Assembly (NCBI GenBank): GCA_016720775.1
Contig: JADKJX010000001.1
Coordinates: 806,001 to 870,000 of the forward strand
Origin: Chitinophagaceae bacterium
GTDB taxonomy: Bacteria; Bacteroidota; Bacteroidia; Chitinophagales; Chitinophagaceae
Direction: 5' to 3'
DNA: 64,000 nt
Every line of letters begins with the position of its first letter. Position 1 is the first letter of the stretch. The translations under genes were made by a program, and so were the position numbers. Positions 51,949 through 61,342 of the stretch are shown one piece after another. The notes below the pieces were generated by a model. The model searched no databases and had not been told where the DNA came from. It saw only the letters and a program-made list of their open reading frames with translations.

Positions 51949-54900
51949 TTAAGCTATCGGCACAAAATCGCTTGCCTTCTTTGTTGCCAGTTCCTCGTAT
52001 GTTTTCCATTTCAGGTTCACCAGGTCCTGTGCATGTTTCATCAACACGTTCGCTGCTTCAGGATTTGTCATGGTCAGCACTTTATACCGTAATTCATTAT
52101 AGGCATAATCCTTTAATGCCATGTTCGGCCTTGGTGAATCAAGCACAAACGGATTCTGGTTTTTCTTTCTCAGGATAGGATTGTAACGTAACAACGGCCA
52201 GTGGCCGCTTGCCACTGCTTTGTGTTGCTGGTCTAATCCGTTCTTCAGGTCATATCCATGCGCAATGCAATGACTGTATGCCAGGATGATAGAAGGTCCG
52301 TCATAGGCCTCTGCTTCTCTCATCGCTAACAATGCCTGCTGCGGGTTGGCGCCAAAAGCAACTCTTGCTACATATACATTGCCATAGGAGATGGCTTGCA
52401 TGGCCAGGTCTTTTTTACCACCTGCTTTACCACCAGCCGCAAATTTTGCAGTAGCTGCTGTTGGTGTTGATTTAGATGATTGTCCGCCGGTATTGGAATA
52501 CACTTCTGTATCCAGCACCAGTATCTTAATATTTCTTCCACTTGCCAATGCATGGTCCAATCCGCCATAGCCAATATCGTAGGCCCATCCATCGCCACCC
52601 ACTAACCATACGCTGCGACGAACCAAATGGTCAACTACTGATAATAAATGTGCCGCAGAAGAAGAGTTCATCTCTTTCAGCTTTGCTTTCAGTCCATCCA
52701 CCCGTTGGTGCTGTAATACCAATTCAGATTCGAGTGTTTGTGGTGCATCCAGTATTTCTTTTACATAGGCTTCGCCGAGTTCATCTTTTAATTCCAATAG
52801 CAACTGCCTTGCAACAGACAGTTGTTTATCGGCACTGATACGCATTCCCAAACCAAACTCCGCATTGTCTTCAAACAATGAGTTGCTCCAGGCCGGCCCA
52901 CGGCCATCTTTATTTTTTGCCCACGGGGTTGTTGGTAAATTACCTCCGTATATGGATGAACAGCCGGTTGCATTTGCAATAAGTAACCGGTCGCCGAATA
53001 ATTGTGACAGCAGTTTCAGGTAAGGTGTTTCACCACAACCGGCACAGGCACCGCTGAACTCAAACAAGGGTTCCAGGAACTGTGCACCATGTACAGTAGA
53101 GAAATCAATTTTAGAACGGTCGTTCCATGGAATGTCTTCAAAGAAGTCAATATTCTTTTTTTCTTTCTGCAGGATGGGTTCCTTCTCATCCATATTGATC
53201 GCCTTGCGGTTGCGGTTGGCCGGGTCGGTAGCCGGACACACCTCCACACATAAATTACAACCGGTGCAATCTTCCACATACACCTGCAATGAATATTTTG
53301 TTTCAGGAAAACCTCTTGCATTGATCGGCGCAGATTTAAAACCTTCCGGTGCCTTGCCTAAGAATTTTTCGTTAAAGAATTTTGCCCGTATCACACTGTG
53401 CGGACAAACATAGGCACAGTTACCGCACTGGATACAAACATCAGGCTCCCAGATGGGCACCAGGTCGGAGACATTTCTTTTTTCCCATTGCGTAGTACCG
53501 CTTGGATAAGTACCATCAACGGTCATCTTGCTCACGGGAATTTCATCACCATGCCCCGACATCATCATGGCGGTTACCTCTTTTACAAAAGCAGGTGCTT
53601 TATCTGGAACAGTAAGCAGCTCAACTGAAGCAGCAGAAACTTTTTTAGGATAATTCACTTCATACAAATTAGCCAGCGTTGCATCCACAGCTATGAAATT
53701 CTGTTCAATTACCTTCGGACCTTTTTTGAAGTACGTTTTTTCTATTGCTTTTTTAATTTGTTTGATGGCATCTTCTTTTGGCAATACACCAGACAAAGCA
53801 AAGTGGCATGTCTGCATGATGGTGTTGATACGGCCGCTCATGCCGGTTTCTCTTGCAACGGTGGTTGCATCGATCACATACAATTTTATTTTTTTGTCGA
53901 TGAGCTGCTTTTGTACCTGCCCCGGTAATTTATCCCATACTTCGTCTTTGGGATAAGGACTGTTCAATAAGAAGGTAGCTCCTTCGCTTGCAAATTCCAG
54001 CATCTCCACTTTCTCAACAAAGTTGAACTGGTGACAGGCAATAAAATCCGCTTTTGAGATCAGGTAAGGCGCTCTTATTGGTTTGGGGCCAAAACGCAGA
54101 TGCGAAACGGTTCTTGCTCCTGATTTTTTTGAGTCATATACAAAATAGCCTTGTGCAAAGAGGTCGGTATTCTCACCAATGATCTTGATCGTATTCTTAT
54201 TGGCACCCACAGTTCCGTCTGCACCCAGGCCAAAGAAGAGGCCTTGTCTCCATTCGCTTTCATCTAATTTAAATTCGGGATCGTATTCAAGGCTGGTGAA
54301 TGTGACGTCGTCATTAATGCCGACAGTAAATCCATTTTTAGGTTTTGGTTTTTTTAATTCATCATACACAGCTTTCACCATGGCCGGTGTAAATTCTTTG
54401 GATGATAAACCATAACGGCCGCCTACGATGTTGGGTAATTTTTTGAGCTTGCCTTGCTGCAACGCATCCACCAAGGTAGCCAGCACATCCTGGTACATGG
54501 GTTCGCCTGCAGCGCCGGATTCTTTTGTTCTGTCAAGTACTGCAATTGACTTTACCGTGGCAGGTAATGCTTTAATAAAATGTGCTAAAGAGAAAGGTCT
54601 GTATAAACGAACAACCAGTACACCTGTCTTTCTTCCTTGTTTATTTAATGCAGCAACCGTTTCTTCCACGGTCTCCCCACCAGAACCCATGATGATGGTT
54701 ACTTCTTCTGCATCAGGTGCACCGCTGTATTCAAACAGTTCGTATTTTCTTCCGGTGAGTTTTGCAAACTCATTCATTACATCTTCTACGATACCGGGGG
54801 TGTTATTATAAAATGTATTTACCGTTTCCCTTCCCTGGAAATATACATCAGGATTTTGTGCGGTACCCCGGATGAAAGGATGATCCGGGTTCAATGCTCT

Positions 54901-55524
54901 TTTGCGGTGAGCGATCACCAGTTCATCCGGCATCATTGCTTTTACCTGTTCATCACCCAGCAGTTCCAGTTTGTTCACTTCGTGTGAAGTGCGGAAGCCG
55001 TCAAAGAAATGGATAAAAGGGATTCTTGATCTCAGCGAAGCAACCTGTGCGATCAATGCAAAATCATGTGCTTCCTGCACACTGGCAGAGCTTAACATGG
55101 CAAAGCCGGTTGTCCGGGCAGCCATCACATCCTGGTGATCACCAAAAATGGATAAACCCTGCGCTGCCAATGAACGGGCCGCTACATGAAATACGCAAGC
55201 GGTTAGTTCACCGGCGATCTTATACATATTCGGCAGCATCAGCATCAAACCTTGTGATGCCGTGAATGTGGTGGTGAGTGAACCCGTTTGTAAGGCACCA
55301 TGTACGGTTCCGGCAGCACCGCCTTCGCTCTGCATTTCAATTACCTCAGGCACGTTGCCCCAGATATTTTTTGTTCCTTTCGATGCCCACTCATCGGCAA
55401 GCTCCGCCATGGTGGAAGAGGGCGTGATGGGGTAGATGGCGCACACTTCGTTGATGCGGTATGCTACATATGCAGCAGCTTCGTTTCCATCGATGGTTGC
55501 AACGGTTTTATTTTTATTTGACAT
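51949..55524 (-). CDS. nifJ: Pyruvate:ferredoxin (flavodoxin) oxidoreductase
   Basis: 1191 residues, a single-chain enzyme oxidising pyruvate with CoA to acetyl-CoA and CO2, while reducing ferredoxin or flavodoxin. It begins MSNKNKTVATIDGNEAAAYV and has YPITPSSTMAELADEW at the N-terminal domain. Two 4Fe-4S motifs occur in the middle (CIQCGNCAYVCPHSV and CTGCNLCVEVCPA), then the TPP domain (CAGCGETPYLKLLSQLFGDR, NATGCSSIYGG). The start at this ATG overlaps the end of the GltD-like gene by 11 bases, which indicates translational coupling; four codons further upstream is a less likely start. Confidence 0.96.
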   Translation of the reverse strand: MSNKNKTVATIDGNEAAAYVAYRINEVCAIYPITPSSTMAELADEWASKGTKNIWGNVPEVIEMQSEGGAAGTVHGALQTGSLTTTFTASQGLMLMLPNMYKIAGELTACVFHVAARSLAAQGLSIFGDHQDVMAARTTGFAMLSSASVQEAHDFALIAQVASLRSRIPFIHFFDGFRTSHEVNKLELLGDEQVKAMMPDELVIAHRKRALNPDHPFIRGTAQNPDVYFQGRETVNTFYNNTPGIVEDVMNEFAKLTGRKYELFEYSGAPDAEEVTIIMGSGGETVEETVAALNKQGRKTGVLVVRLYRPFSLAHFIKALPATVKSIAVLDRTKESGAAGEPMYQDVLATLVDALQQGKLKKLPNIVGGRYGLSSKEFTPAMVKAVYDELKKPKPKNGFTVGINDDVTFTSLEYDPEFKLDESEWRQGLFFGLGADGTVGANKNTIKIIGENTDLFAQGYFVYDSKKSGARTVSHLRFGPKPIRAPYLISKADFIACHQFNFVEKVEMLEFASEGATFLLNSPYPKDEVWDKLPGQVQKQLIDKKIKLYVIDATTVARETGMSGRINTIMQTCHFALSGVLPKEDAIKQIKKAIEKTYFKKGPKVIEQNFIAVDATLANLYEVNYPKKVSAASVELLTVPDKAPAFVKEVTAMMMSGHGDEIPVSKMTVDGTYPSGTTQWEKRNVSDLVPIWEPDVCIQCGNCAYVCPHSVIRAKFFNEKFLGKAPEGFKSAPINARGFPETKYSLQVYVEDCTGCNLCVEVCPATDPANRNRKAINMDEKEPILQKEKKNIDFFEDIPWNDRSKIDFSTVHGAQFLEPLFEFSGACAGCGETPYLKLLSQLFGDRLLIANATGCSSIYGGNLPTTPWAKNKDGRGPAWSNSLFEDNAEFGLGMRISADKQLSVARQLLLELKDELGEAYVKEILDAPQTLESELVLQHQRVDGLKAKLKEMNSSSAAHLLSVVDHLVRRSVWLVGGDGWAYDIGYGGLDHALASGRNIKILVLDTEVYSNTGGQSSKSTPTAATAKFAAGGKAGGKKDLAMQAISYGNVYVARVAFGANPQQALLAMREAEAYDGPSIILAYSHCIAHGYDLKNGLDQQHKAVASGHWPLLRYNPILRKKNQNPFVLDSPRPNMALKDYAYNELRYKVLTMTNPEAANVLMKHAQDLVNLKWKTYEELATKKASDFVPIA

Positions 55525-57160
55525 TGTTGACAGCATTAACAGGTTCTGGAATCATTTCTATGGCGTGGCAGGGACATTGTTCGTAACAAACCGCACATCC
55601 CGTGCAGGCATCGTAGTTAAACTTGTAGCGGTTACCCTTACCTAATTTTATGACCGCATCTTCCGGGCAGGCACCAAAGCAACCGTCGCATTCAAAGCAA
55701 TTGCCACAACTCAGGCATCTTTGTGCTTCAAACCTTGCTTCTTTTTCCGACAGGCCATGGATCACTTCATCAAAACTTTTCACCGCTACTGCAGGGGCCA
55801 GCTTATCCTGTTCTTTTTGCGGGGCCTCTGTTTTGTACCACATGTGCAGTTTTTTGTAACTGGCCGTCTGGTGTTTATCAGGTTTCTGGTAAGGCTTCTG
55901 CATTAAATAACCATGGATGTATTTGGCTGCTTTCTTACCATGGCCGATGGCTACGGTGGCGCTTCGGTTCTCCCCGGGCAACATATCACCACCGGCAAAA
56001 ATGCCTTCACTGCCGGTCATGCGTTGTGCGTCTATCAAAACCGTGCCATCATCATTAATGGTTAAATTGGAAATGGAACGGAGAAAACCGGAATCCGTTT
56101 CCTGTTTATTGGCATTGATCAACACATCGGCTTCCACAATTTCAAATTCACCGGAGCCAACAGCCTTACCCTTCTCCACTTTCATTATTTCTAGGATGAT
56201 CTTTTTATTTTCTATCCGGCTGATGCTCCGGAGGAGTTGTACTTCTACGCCTTCAGCCAATGCATCGTCGGTTTCATAATCATAGGCCGGCATCATTTTT
56301 TTATCGCCGTAGAAATAAACGGCTGCTTCCGAGTCAAAGCGTTTTATCATTCTTGAAATGTATAAGGCCAGTTTGCCGCCGCCATAAACCACCACTTTCT
56401 TTTTTGTGTAGGGGGAAGAATCTGTTTTAGATCTTTCAAAAAAAGAAAAGGCATCGGTCATGTACACCGAATTATCGTGTTGAAATTCTTCGGGGCGGAT
56501 CAGTTGTGCGCCAATGGAAACATACACCGCATCAAAATTGCCGGCCTGTTTTTCAGCCAGCACATCCTGTACTTTATGGTTCAGCTTAATGGTTATTTCC
56601 AGTTTTTTAATACGGTCAATTTCGGCATCAAGAATATCTTTTGGTAACCGGTAATCAGGCACGCCGGTTCTTAATAAACCACCGGCTTCCTTGCCGGCTT
56701 CATAAATTTCCACAGTGTGGCCCATTCTTGCAAGATGATATGCCGCTGAAAGCCCGGATGGTCCGGCACCGATCACCAGTACTCTTTTGTGGGTTGTGTA
56801 AGCAACAAACTGGATGGGCCAGTTTTGTTTGATCGCTTCATCGCCGATATATCTTTCTACTGCATGGATGTTGATGGTTGTATCAATGTGATTGCGGTTG
56901 CAACCGGTTTCGCAGGGCTTCACACAAACACGTCCCATGATGGCGGGGAAAGGACAGTCTTCTACAATTGCCTGGAACGCTTCAAAATAATTTCCCGACT
57001 GTGCGTAAGAAAGCCATGCCTGTATGTTCTGGCCCGCGGGGCAGGCGCTGTTGCAGGGAGGCATAAAATCCATGTAAACCGGGCGCCGGGAACGGCTGTG
57101 ACCGGTACCTTCTGCATGTGTAAGCAGGTCGACCGGTTTGGTGATGTCTGTTGAAGCCAT
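55514..57160 (-). CDS. GltD-like NAD(P)H oxidoreductase with C-terminal ferredoxin domain
   Basis: 548 residues. N-terminal cysteines (CNSACPAGQNIQAW, GRVCVKPCETGC) bind 4Fe-4S clusters as in glutamate synthase small subunit, followed by the FAD site VIGAGPSGLSAAYHLARMGH and the NAD(P) site VVVYGGGKLALYISR. A C-terminal extension (CLSCGNCFECDGCFGACPED and CTGCAVCYEQCPCHAIE) adds a two-cluster ferredoxin-like domain. No large GOGAT subunit is near. Being first in an operon with NifJ, it most likely moves electrons between ferredoxin and NAD(P)H, rather than making glutamate. This is inference from context. Confidence 0.85.
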   Translation of the reverse strand: MASTDITKPVDLLTHAEGTGHSRSRRPVYMDFMPPCNSACPAGQNIQAWLSYAQSGNYFEAFQAIVEDCPFPAIMGRVCVKPCETGCNRNHIDTTINIHAVERYIGDEAIKQNWPIQFVAYTTHKRVLVIGAGPSGLSAAYHLARMGHTVEIYEAGKEAGGLLRTGVPDYRLPKDILDAEIDRIKKLEITIKLNHKVQDVLAEKQAGNFDAVYVSIGAQLIRPEEFQHDNSVYMTDAFSFFERSKTDSSPYTKKKVVVYGGGKLALYISRMIKRFDSEAAVYFYGDKKMMPAYDYETDDALAEGVEVQLLRSISRIENKKIILEIMKVEKGKAVGSGEFEIVEADVLINANKQETDSGFLRSISNLTINDDGTVLIDAQRMTGSEGIFAGGDMLPGENRSATVAIGHGKKAAKYIHGYLMQKPYQKPDKHQTASYKKLHMWYKTEAPQKEQDKLAPAVAVKSFDEVIHGLSEKEARFEAQRCLSCGNCFECDGCFGACPEDAVIKLGKGNRYKFNYDACTGCAVCYEQCPCHAIEMIPEPVNAVNNVK

Positions 57161-57343
57161 GATTTAAGTTTTGAATGGCAATAATTATCAACCTGTGAAA
57201 AGGCTGGTTAAACAGCAGCAAAATATGGCCAATGGGGAAAAAGGAAGGTGACGTAGTTCAAGGCAAAGACTGATATTTATCAGTTGAGAAGGCGGTATAA
57301 TGACAAATAGATGGGTATGAAAAAAATCCGGGAAAGCGTGTTC

Positions 57344-59203
57344 TTATTCTTTTAATAAACTGTCAAGTAAAGGGAGGCCCAGGTCTTTTGATGCCAGGTA
57401 ATCCCGTAGTTTGGTCAATTCACTGGTATAACTTTCCTGGGAGTAATAACCGGTTAAAGAAACCGGATCGCTGTAAACACGATTGAGCCATTGCGTATAT
57501 TGTTTTGCAATAGCCAGTCCCTTGCCCTTGTCACCAGCTTCAATAAAATAATAGACCAGGCTGCGTGCCATATTAATTTGCATGGCATTTATTTTCGGAC
57601 AGGCAGCATCTAACTTGTACAACCACTTTTTGAAATTGATGGTATCCTTTTTTTCCAGGTAGTACCGGAATATGCTGTAGTAGAGTGTAAAAAAAGTATT
57701 ATCCCCGTCAAAAGACACCAGGCCAGCATCATTGCTTAATACCGGGGTATATTTTTCAGCTATGAATTTTTCAAGTCCCTTCACTTCTGTTTCGTTTTTT
57801 ACCGGGGGAGCCAGGTTTGCGAGGATCAATTTATATACGATGCCCTTTTGCATAAGGTTCTTCTCAAAAGGATTTTGCGTACTGGTAAAATATACAGGCC
57901 GGTTGGCTACGTTGTTGAAAACAATATCAAATGCGGCGATGTCATTCATAAAATAGTAGTTCTCGCTGAGGTCAAAGGATATGGTTTTTTGGACGCCGGT
58001 ACCCGGAGTGTTTTTTGAATAAACCCTGAAGGTGAGTGAAGCGCTTGCGTAAGGGTAGGTAGGGTAGGTGCCTGTTTCTGTATGCGAAGAAGGGTATTTT
58101 TTTGTATAAATTATTTTCAGGAATTCGTTTAAGGAGACCGTCTTTTTTACATCACCTGCATTTTTGTCTTTCGAAAAATAAATAACATCGTTCTCCGGGT
58201 ATTTGAGAAATGAGTCAGGGATCGAAAGCGACAGCATTTTTTTCCGTTTGAACATATCGATGTAAACAGGCAGGCCCAGCAGGCTGTTGTTGATCACTAA
58301 AATATCTTTCCTGAAATTGTATTTTTCCTGCACGTACCAAAGCTGGTAGGTATCGTTATCGCCGTAACTAAACAGGATCGCATTAGGTTCGCAGGAATTC
58401 AGATAATTTTTTGCCTGCAGGATATAAGGCTCCGGCAATGGCGCTTTCTCGATGTATTGCCTGGCCAGTTCATCGTTTCCGCACATGATCATCTGGTTAT
58501 AGCCGTGCATGTATTCGTTAAATAATTTCAGCGTGCTGTTACCAACGATGGTGTTATACCATGGGTTGATGCTGTTCAATTTATCAAATTGTACAATGGC
58601 ATTATCAACCGCTTCCTTTACTTTGCCGATCCGCTGTTCGCTTGGATATTCAAGCCTGTCTAATTTCCGGTGCAGGGTATCGTATTCGGGATACATGCCC
58701 CCGCTTTGATACCAGAGGTAACTGTTTGCAAGATTTATATAGGCCCTGCCCAGCGCATCATGTATGGTGTCTGAAAGATCTTTTTGCGAAGCAAAGTCTT
58801 TGATCATGTCAAGATACCAGCCGTTGTATCCATAATAGGGAATACGTTCAAAGCCATACCAGTCAGAAGTGCCGCCGCCATTATTCAGGAACCGTTCAAG
58901 CTGTTTCTCCATATCAACATCCCCGGTTTTGGTATAATATTTACCCAGGTCGAGGTATTTGTTCTCTGAAAAGGAGTAGAACAATCTTTCTTCCAATGTT
59001 CTGTCGGATTGAATTTTATTCACCTGGAGTACATACCATCCTTTTTTCTTTTTTGCGAAAGATGTATAGTTCTCATATTCTTCCGACGCTTCGTACGTGG
59101 AGCAGAATTTTTTTATTACGTCAATGTACGAGGGTGCGGCATGCTGTGCGTAGCCGGCAGCAGCAAATGATATGCTGAGGAGTAGTAAAAATGTTCGTTT
59201 CAC
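57344..59203 (-). CDS. Secreted protein similar to the C-terminal part of DUF2723 proteins
   Basis: 619 residues starting with GTG. The signal peptide (VKRTFLLLLSISFAAAGYAQ) supports this start; the ATG 39 bases upstream lies inside the glyS terminator hairpin. A region with ILFSYGDNDTYQLWYVQEKY and RKDILVINNSLLGLPVYIDM is like the GDNDT segment near the C-terminus of large DUF2723 membrane proteins, but no membrane domain is present. The rest is TPR-like (repeated aromatic-rich helices near the ends). The function is unknown; a periplasmic or outer-surface location is expected. Confidence 0.75.
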   Translation of the reverse strand: MKRTFLLLLSISFAAAGYAQHAAPSYIDVIKKFCSTYEASEEYENYTSFAKKKKGWYVLQVNKIQSDRTLEERLFYSFSENKYLDLGKYYTKTGDVDMEKQLERFLNNGGGTSDWYGFERIPYYGYNGWYLDMIKDFASQKDLSDTIHDALGRAYINLANSYLWYQSGGMYPEYDTLHRKLDRLEYPSEQRIGKVKEAVDNAIVQFDKLNSINPWYNTIVGNSTLKLFNEYMHGYNQMIMCGNDELARQYIEKAPLPEPYILQAKNYLNSCEPNAILFSYGDNDTYQLWYVQEKYNFRKDILVINNSLLGLPVYIDMFKRKKMLSLSIPDSFLKYPENDVIYFSKDKNAGDVKKTVSLNEFLKIIYTKKYPSSHTETGTYPTYPYASASLTFRVYSKNTPGTGVQKTISFDLSENYYFMNDIAAFDIVFNNVANRPVYFTSTQNPFEKNLMQKGIVYKLILANLAPPVKNETEVKGLEKFIAEKYTPVLSNDAGLVSFDGDNTFFTLYYSIFRYYLEKKDTINFKKWLYKLDAACPKINAMQINMARSLVYYFIEAGDKGKGLAIAKQYTQWLNRVYSDPVSLTGYYSQESYTSELTKLRDYLASKDLGLPLLDSLLKE

Positions 59204-59211
59204 AATTATAA

Positions 59212-59256
59212 ATATAACAAACCCATTGCGAAAAGGCTGCAATGGGTTTGTTATAT
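59212..59256 (-). terminator. Terminator-like hairpin after glyS
   Basis: The arms (59212-59229 and 59239-59256) are perfect reverse complements for 18 base pairs with a nine-base loop; the core is AACCCATTGC/GCAATGGGTT. It lies 13 bases past the glyS stop on the minus strand and carries T-rich flanks. Confidence 0.8.
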
Positions 59257-59268
59257 GCTTAAAATAAG

Positions 59269-60738
59269 TTAGCTGATCTTTTCCAGTACCAGGTTCTTTA
59301 CTTCGCTGATCGCAATTCTTTCCTGCGTCATGGTATCCCGGTAGCGGATGGTAACGGTATTGTCTTCTTTTGTCTGGTGGTCGATGGTTACGCAGAAGGG
59401 TGTACCAATGGCATCCATGCGGCGGTAGCGTTTGCCGATCGCATCTTTCTCTTCATAAAAACACATAAAGCTGTTCTTACAATCATTCATCAGCTCCCGT
59501 GCTATTTCAGGCAGCCCGTCTTTTTTTAATAAAGGAAGAATGGCCAGTTTGGTAGGAGCGATCTTTGCGGGAATTTTTAAAACCACCCGGCTGTCTTCTG
59601 TACCGTCTTCCTTGGTCCATTTTTCTTCGGCATAAGCAAGGCTGATGATGGTGAGAAATAATCGATCTAATCCCACAGAAGTTTCAACAACGTATGGTAT
59701 GTAGTTGCCATAAGGCTTTCCGTCTTCCTTCAGGTCATTGTCGAAGTATTGAATCTTCTTTTTACTGAACTCCTGGTGTTGTTTCAGATCAAAATCTGTT
59801 CTGGAGTGAATGCCTTCCAGTTCCTTCCAGCCGAAGGGGAATTCAAATTCTATGTCCAATGCTGCATCGGCATAATGTGCCAGTTTCACATGATCGTGAA
59901 AGCGTAATTTACCGGCAGGTATGCCCAGGCTTTCGTGCCATTTCTTTCTTTCTGCTGACCAGAAATTATACCATTCCATTTGTGTGCCGGGCCGAACGAA
60001 GAACTGCATTTCCATCTGTTCAAACTCCCGCATGCGGAAGATGAACTGCCTTGCCACGATCTCATTGCGGAATGCCTTACCGGTTTGTGCAATGCCGAAA
60101 GGGATCTTCATGCGGCCGGTCTTCTGCACATTCAAAAAATTTACAAAGATACCCTGCGCTGTTTCAGGGCGGAGGTATACAATATTATCATCGGGGTTAT
60201 CAGCAGCCACGGCACCGAACTCTGTTTTAAACATGAGGTTGAACTGCCGAACGTCGGTCCAGTTAGCTGTTTTGCTGACGGCGCATTTTATATTATTGTC
60301 TTCAATTAATTTTTTTAGTCCTGCATAATCATCTTTCGCCAGTAAAGCATCCATGGAAGCTAAAACTTCATCAGCCAGTTTGTCGTTGCCCGTTGTTCGT
60401 TGTTCGTCTGCAAAGCCTTCGATCAAATGATCCACCCGGTATCTTTTATTACTGTCTTTGTTGTCGATCATCGGGTCGCTGAAATTATCCACGTGGCCGG
60501 ATGCTTTCCAGGTGGTAGGGTGCATAAAGATGGCGGCATCAATACCCACGATGTTATCATGAAGCTGGGTCATGCTCTTCCACCAGTAATCACGGATATT
60601 TTTTTTGAGCTGGGCGCCGTTCTGGCCATAATCATATACGGCTGCCAGGCCATCATAAATTTCGGATGACTGGAAAATATATCCGTATTCCTTGCAATGG
60701 GAGATGAGTTCCTGGAAATTGTTTGCTTCGTTTGCCAT
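59269..60738 (-). CDS. glyS: Glycyl-tRNA synthetase
   Basis: 489 residues, the single-chain, homodimeric type of glycyl-tRNA synthetase (class II). It opens with ANNFQELISHCKEYGYIFQS and has the class II motifs: RPETAQGIFVNFLNVQ, KIPFGIAQTGKAFRNEI, RMREFEQMEMQFFV, and PYVVETSVGLDRLFL with the C-terminal anticodon domain (KIAPTKLAILPLL). The start MANEANNFQ lies 6 bases from a -7 box. This single-chain enzyme is the GlyQS-type in bacteria. Confidence 0.95.
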   Translation of the reverse strand: MANEANNFQELISHCKEYGYIFQSSEIYDGLAAVYDYGQNGAQLKKNIRDYWWKSMTQLHDNIVGIDAAIFMHPTTWKASGHVDNFSDPMIDNKDSNKRYRVDHLIEGFADEQRTTGNDKLADEVLASMDALLAKDDYAGLKKLIEDNNIKCAVSKTANWTDVRQFNLMFKTEFGAVAADNPDDNIVYLRPETAQGIFVNFLNVQKTGRMKIPFGIAQTGKAFRNEIVARQFIFRMREFEQMEMQFFVRPGTQMEWYNFWSAERKKWHESLGIPAGKLRFHDHVKLAHYADAALDIEFEFPFGWKELEGIHSRTDFDLKQHQEFSKKKIQYFDNDLKEDGKPYGNYIPYVVETSVGLDRLFLTIISLAYAEEKWTKEDGTEDSRVVLKIPAKIAPTKLAILPLLKKDGLPEIARELMNDCKNSFMCFYEEKDAIGKRYRRMDAIGTPFCVTIDHQTKEDNTVTIRYRDTMTQERIAISEVKNLVLEKIS

Positions 60739-60744
60739 AGGGCG

Positions 60745-60752
60745 CAAAGATA
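60745..60752 (-). promoter_or_regulatory. -7 promoter box directly upstream of glyS
   Basis: The minus strand has TATCTTTG, full match to TAnnTTTG, ending six bases before the glyS ATG at 60738. Transcription would start at or next to the start codon. Confidence 0.5.
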
Positions 60753-60791
60753 AGCAGTGCTTGCAATACTTAGAAAGAGAAGATAATTAGC

Positions 60792-61127
60792 TTATTTCAG
60801 TTTTTCATTTTGCTGATGCCGTTCGCTATCTCTTAAATTCTTTTTTTCAAAATTTTTCTGCAAGGCTTCTGTAAGGTCTACGCCGGTTTGGTTCGCCAGG
60901 CAGATCAGTACCCATAATACGTCGGCCATTTCATCGCTTAGTTCTTTTCCCTTATCGCTTTCTTTAAAAGATTGGTCGCCGTATTTTCTTACCATCAGTC
61001 TTGACAGCTCACCTACTTCTTCCATTAAGACACCAAGATTGGTCAATTCGCTGAAATATTTTACGCCAATGGTTTTTATCCATTGGTCAACCTGCTGTTG
61101 TGCCTGTTTGATTGTTATGTCATTCAT
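60792..61127 (-). CDS. MazG-like nucleotide pyrophosphohydrolase
   Basis: 111 residues of the all-alpha NTP pyrophosphohydrolase superfamily. The metal-binding pattern is LMEEVGELSRL with a second acidic motif ELSDEMADVLW (EExxE and ExxD). Such enzymes cleave NTPs, often non-canonical ones, to NMP and pyrophosphate. The start MNDITIKQAQQQ was chosen because the further upstream codons come from palindromic repeats. Between dtd and glyS on the same strand. Confidence 0.88.
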   Translation of the reverse strand: MNDITIKQAQQQVDQWIKTIGVKYFSELTNLGVLMEEVGELSRLMVRKYGDQSFKESDKGKELSDEMADVLWVLICLANQTGVDLTEALQKNFEKKNLRDSERHQQNEKLK

Positions 61128-61139
61128 GTTTGAAATTAT

Positions 61140-61342
61140 TAGTGATGGGCTAAAGCCCGGATGATTTATGATCATTTGTCCCGGGCCTGAAGGCCCGGGC
61201 AATTCATAAGAGAAAATGAATTCATAAGGACCGAGCAATTCATAAAACATCGGGACAAATAAAGTATCGCCTGCATTGCCCGGGCTTTTAAGCCGGGGTA
61301 ATAATTAATAAAAATTTTTTTCGGGCTTCAGCCCGGTTAATA
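61140..61342. repeat. Cluster of GC-rich palindromes between dtd and the MazG-like gene
   Basis: Several palindromes with CCGGGC cores: GGGCTAAAGCCCGG (about 61147), CCCGGGCCTGAAGGCCCGGG (about 61179), TTGCCCGGGCTTTTAAGCCG (about 61275) and CGGGCTTCAGCCCGG (about 61322). They resemble the palindromes at 48885-49091. The region contains no supported gene. Confidence 0.8.
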
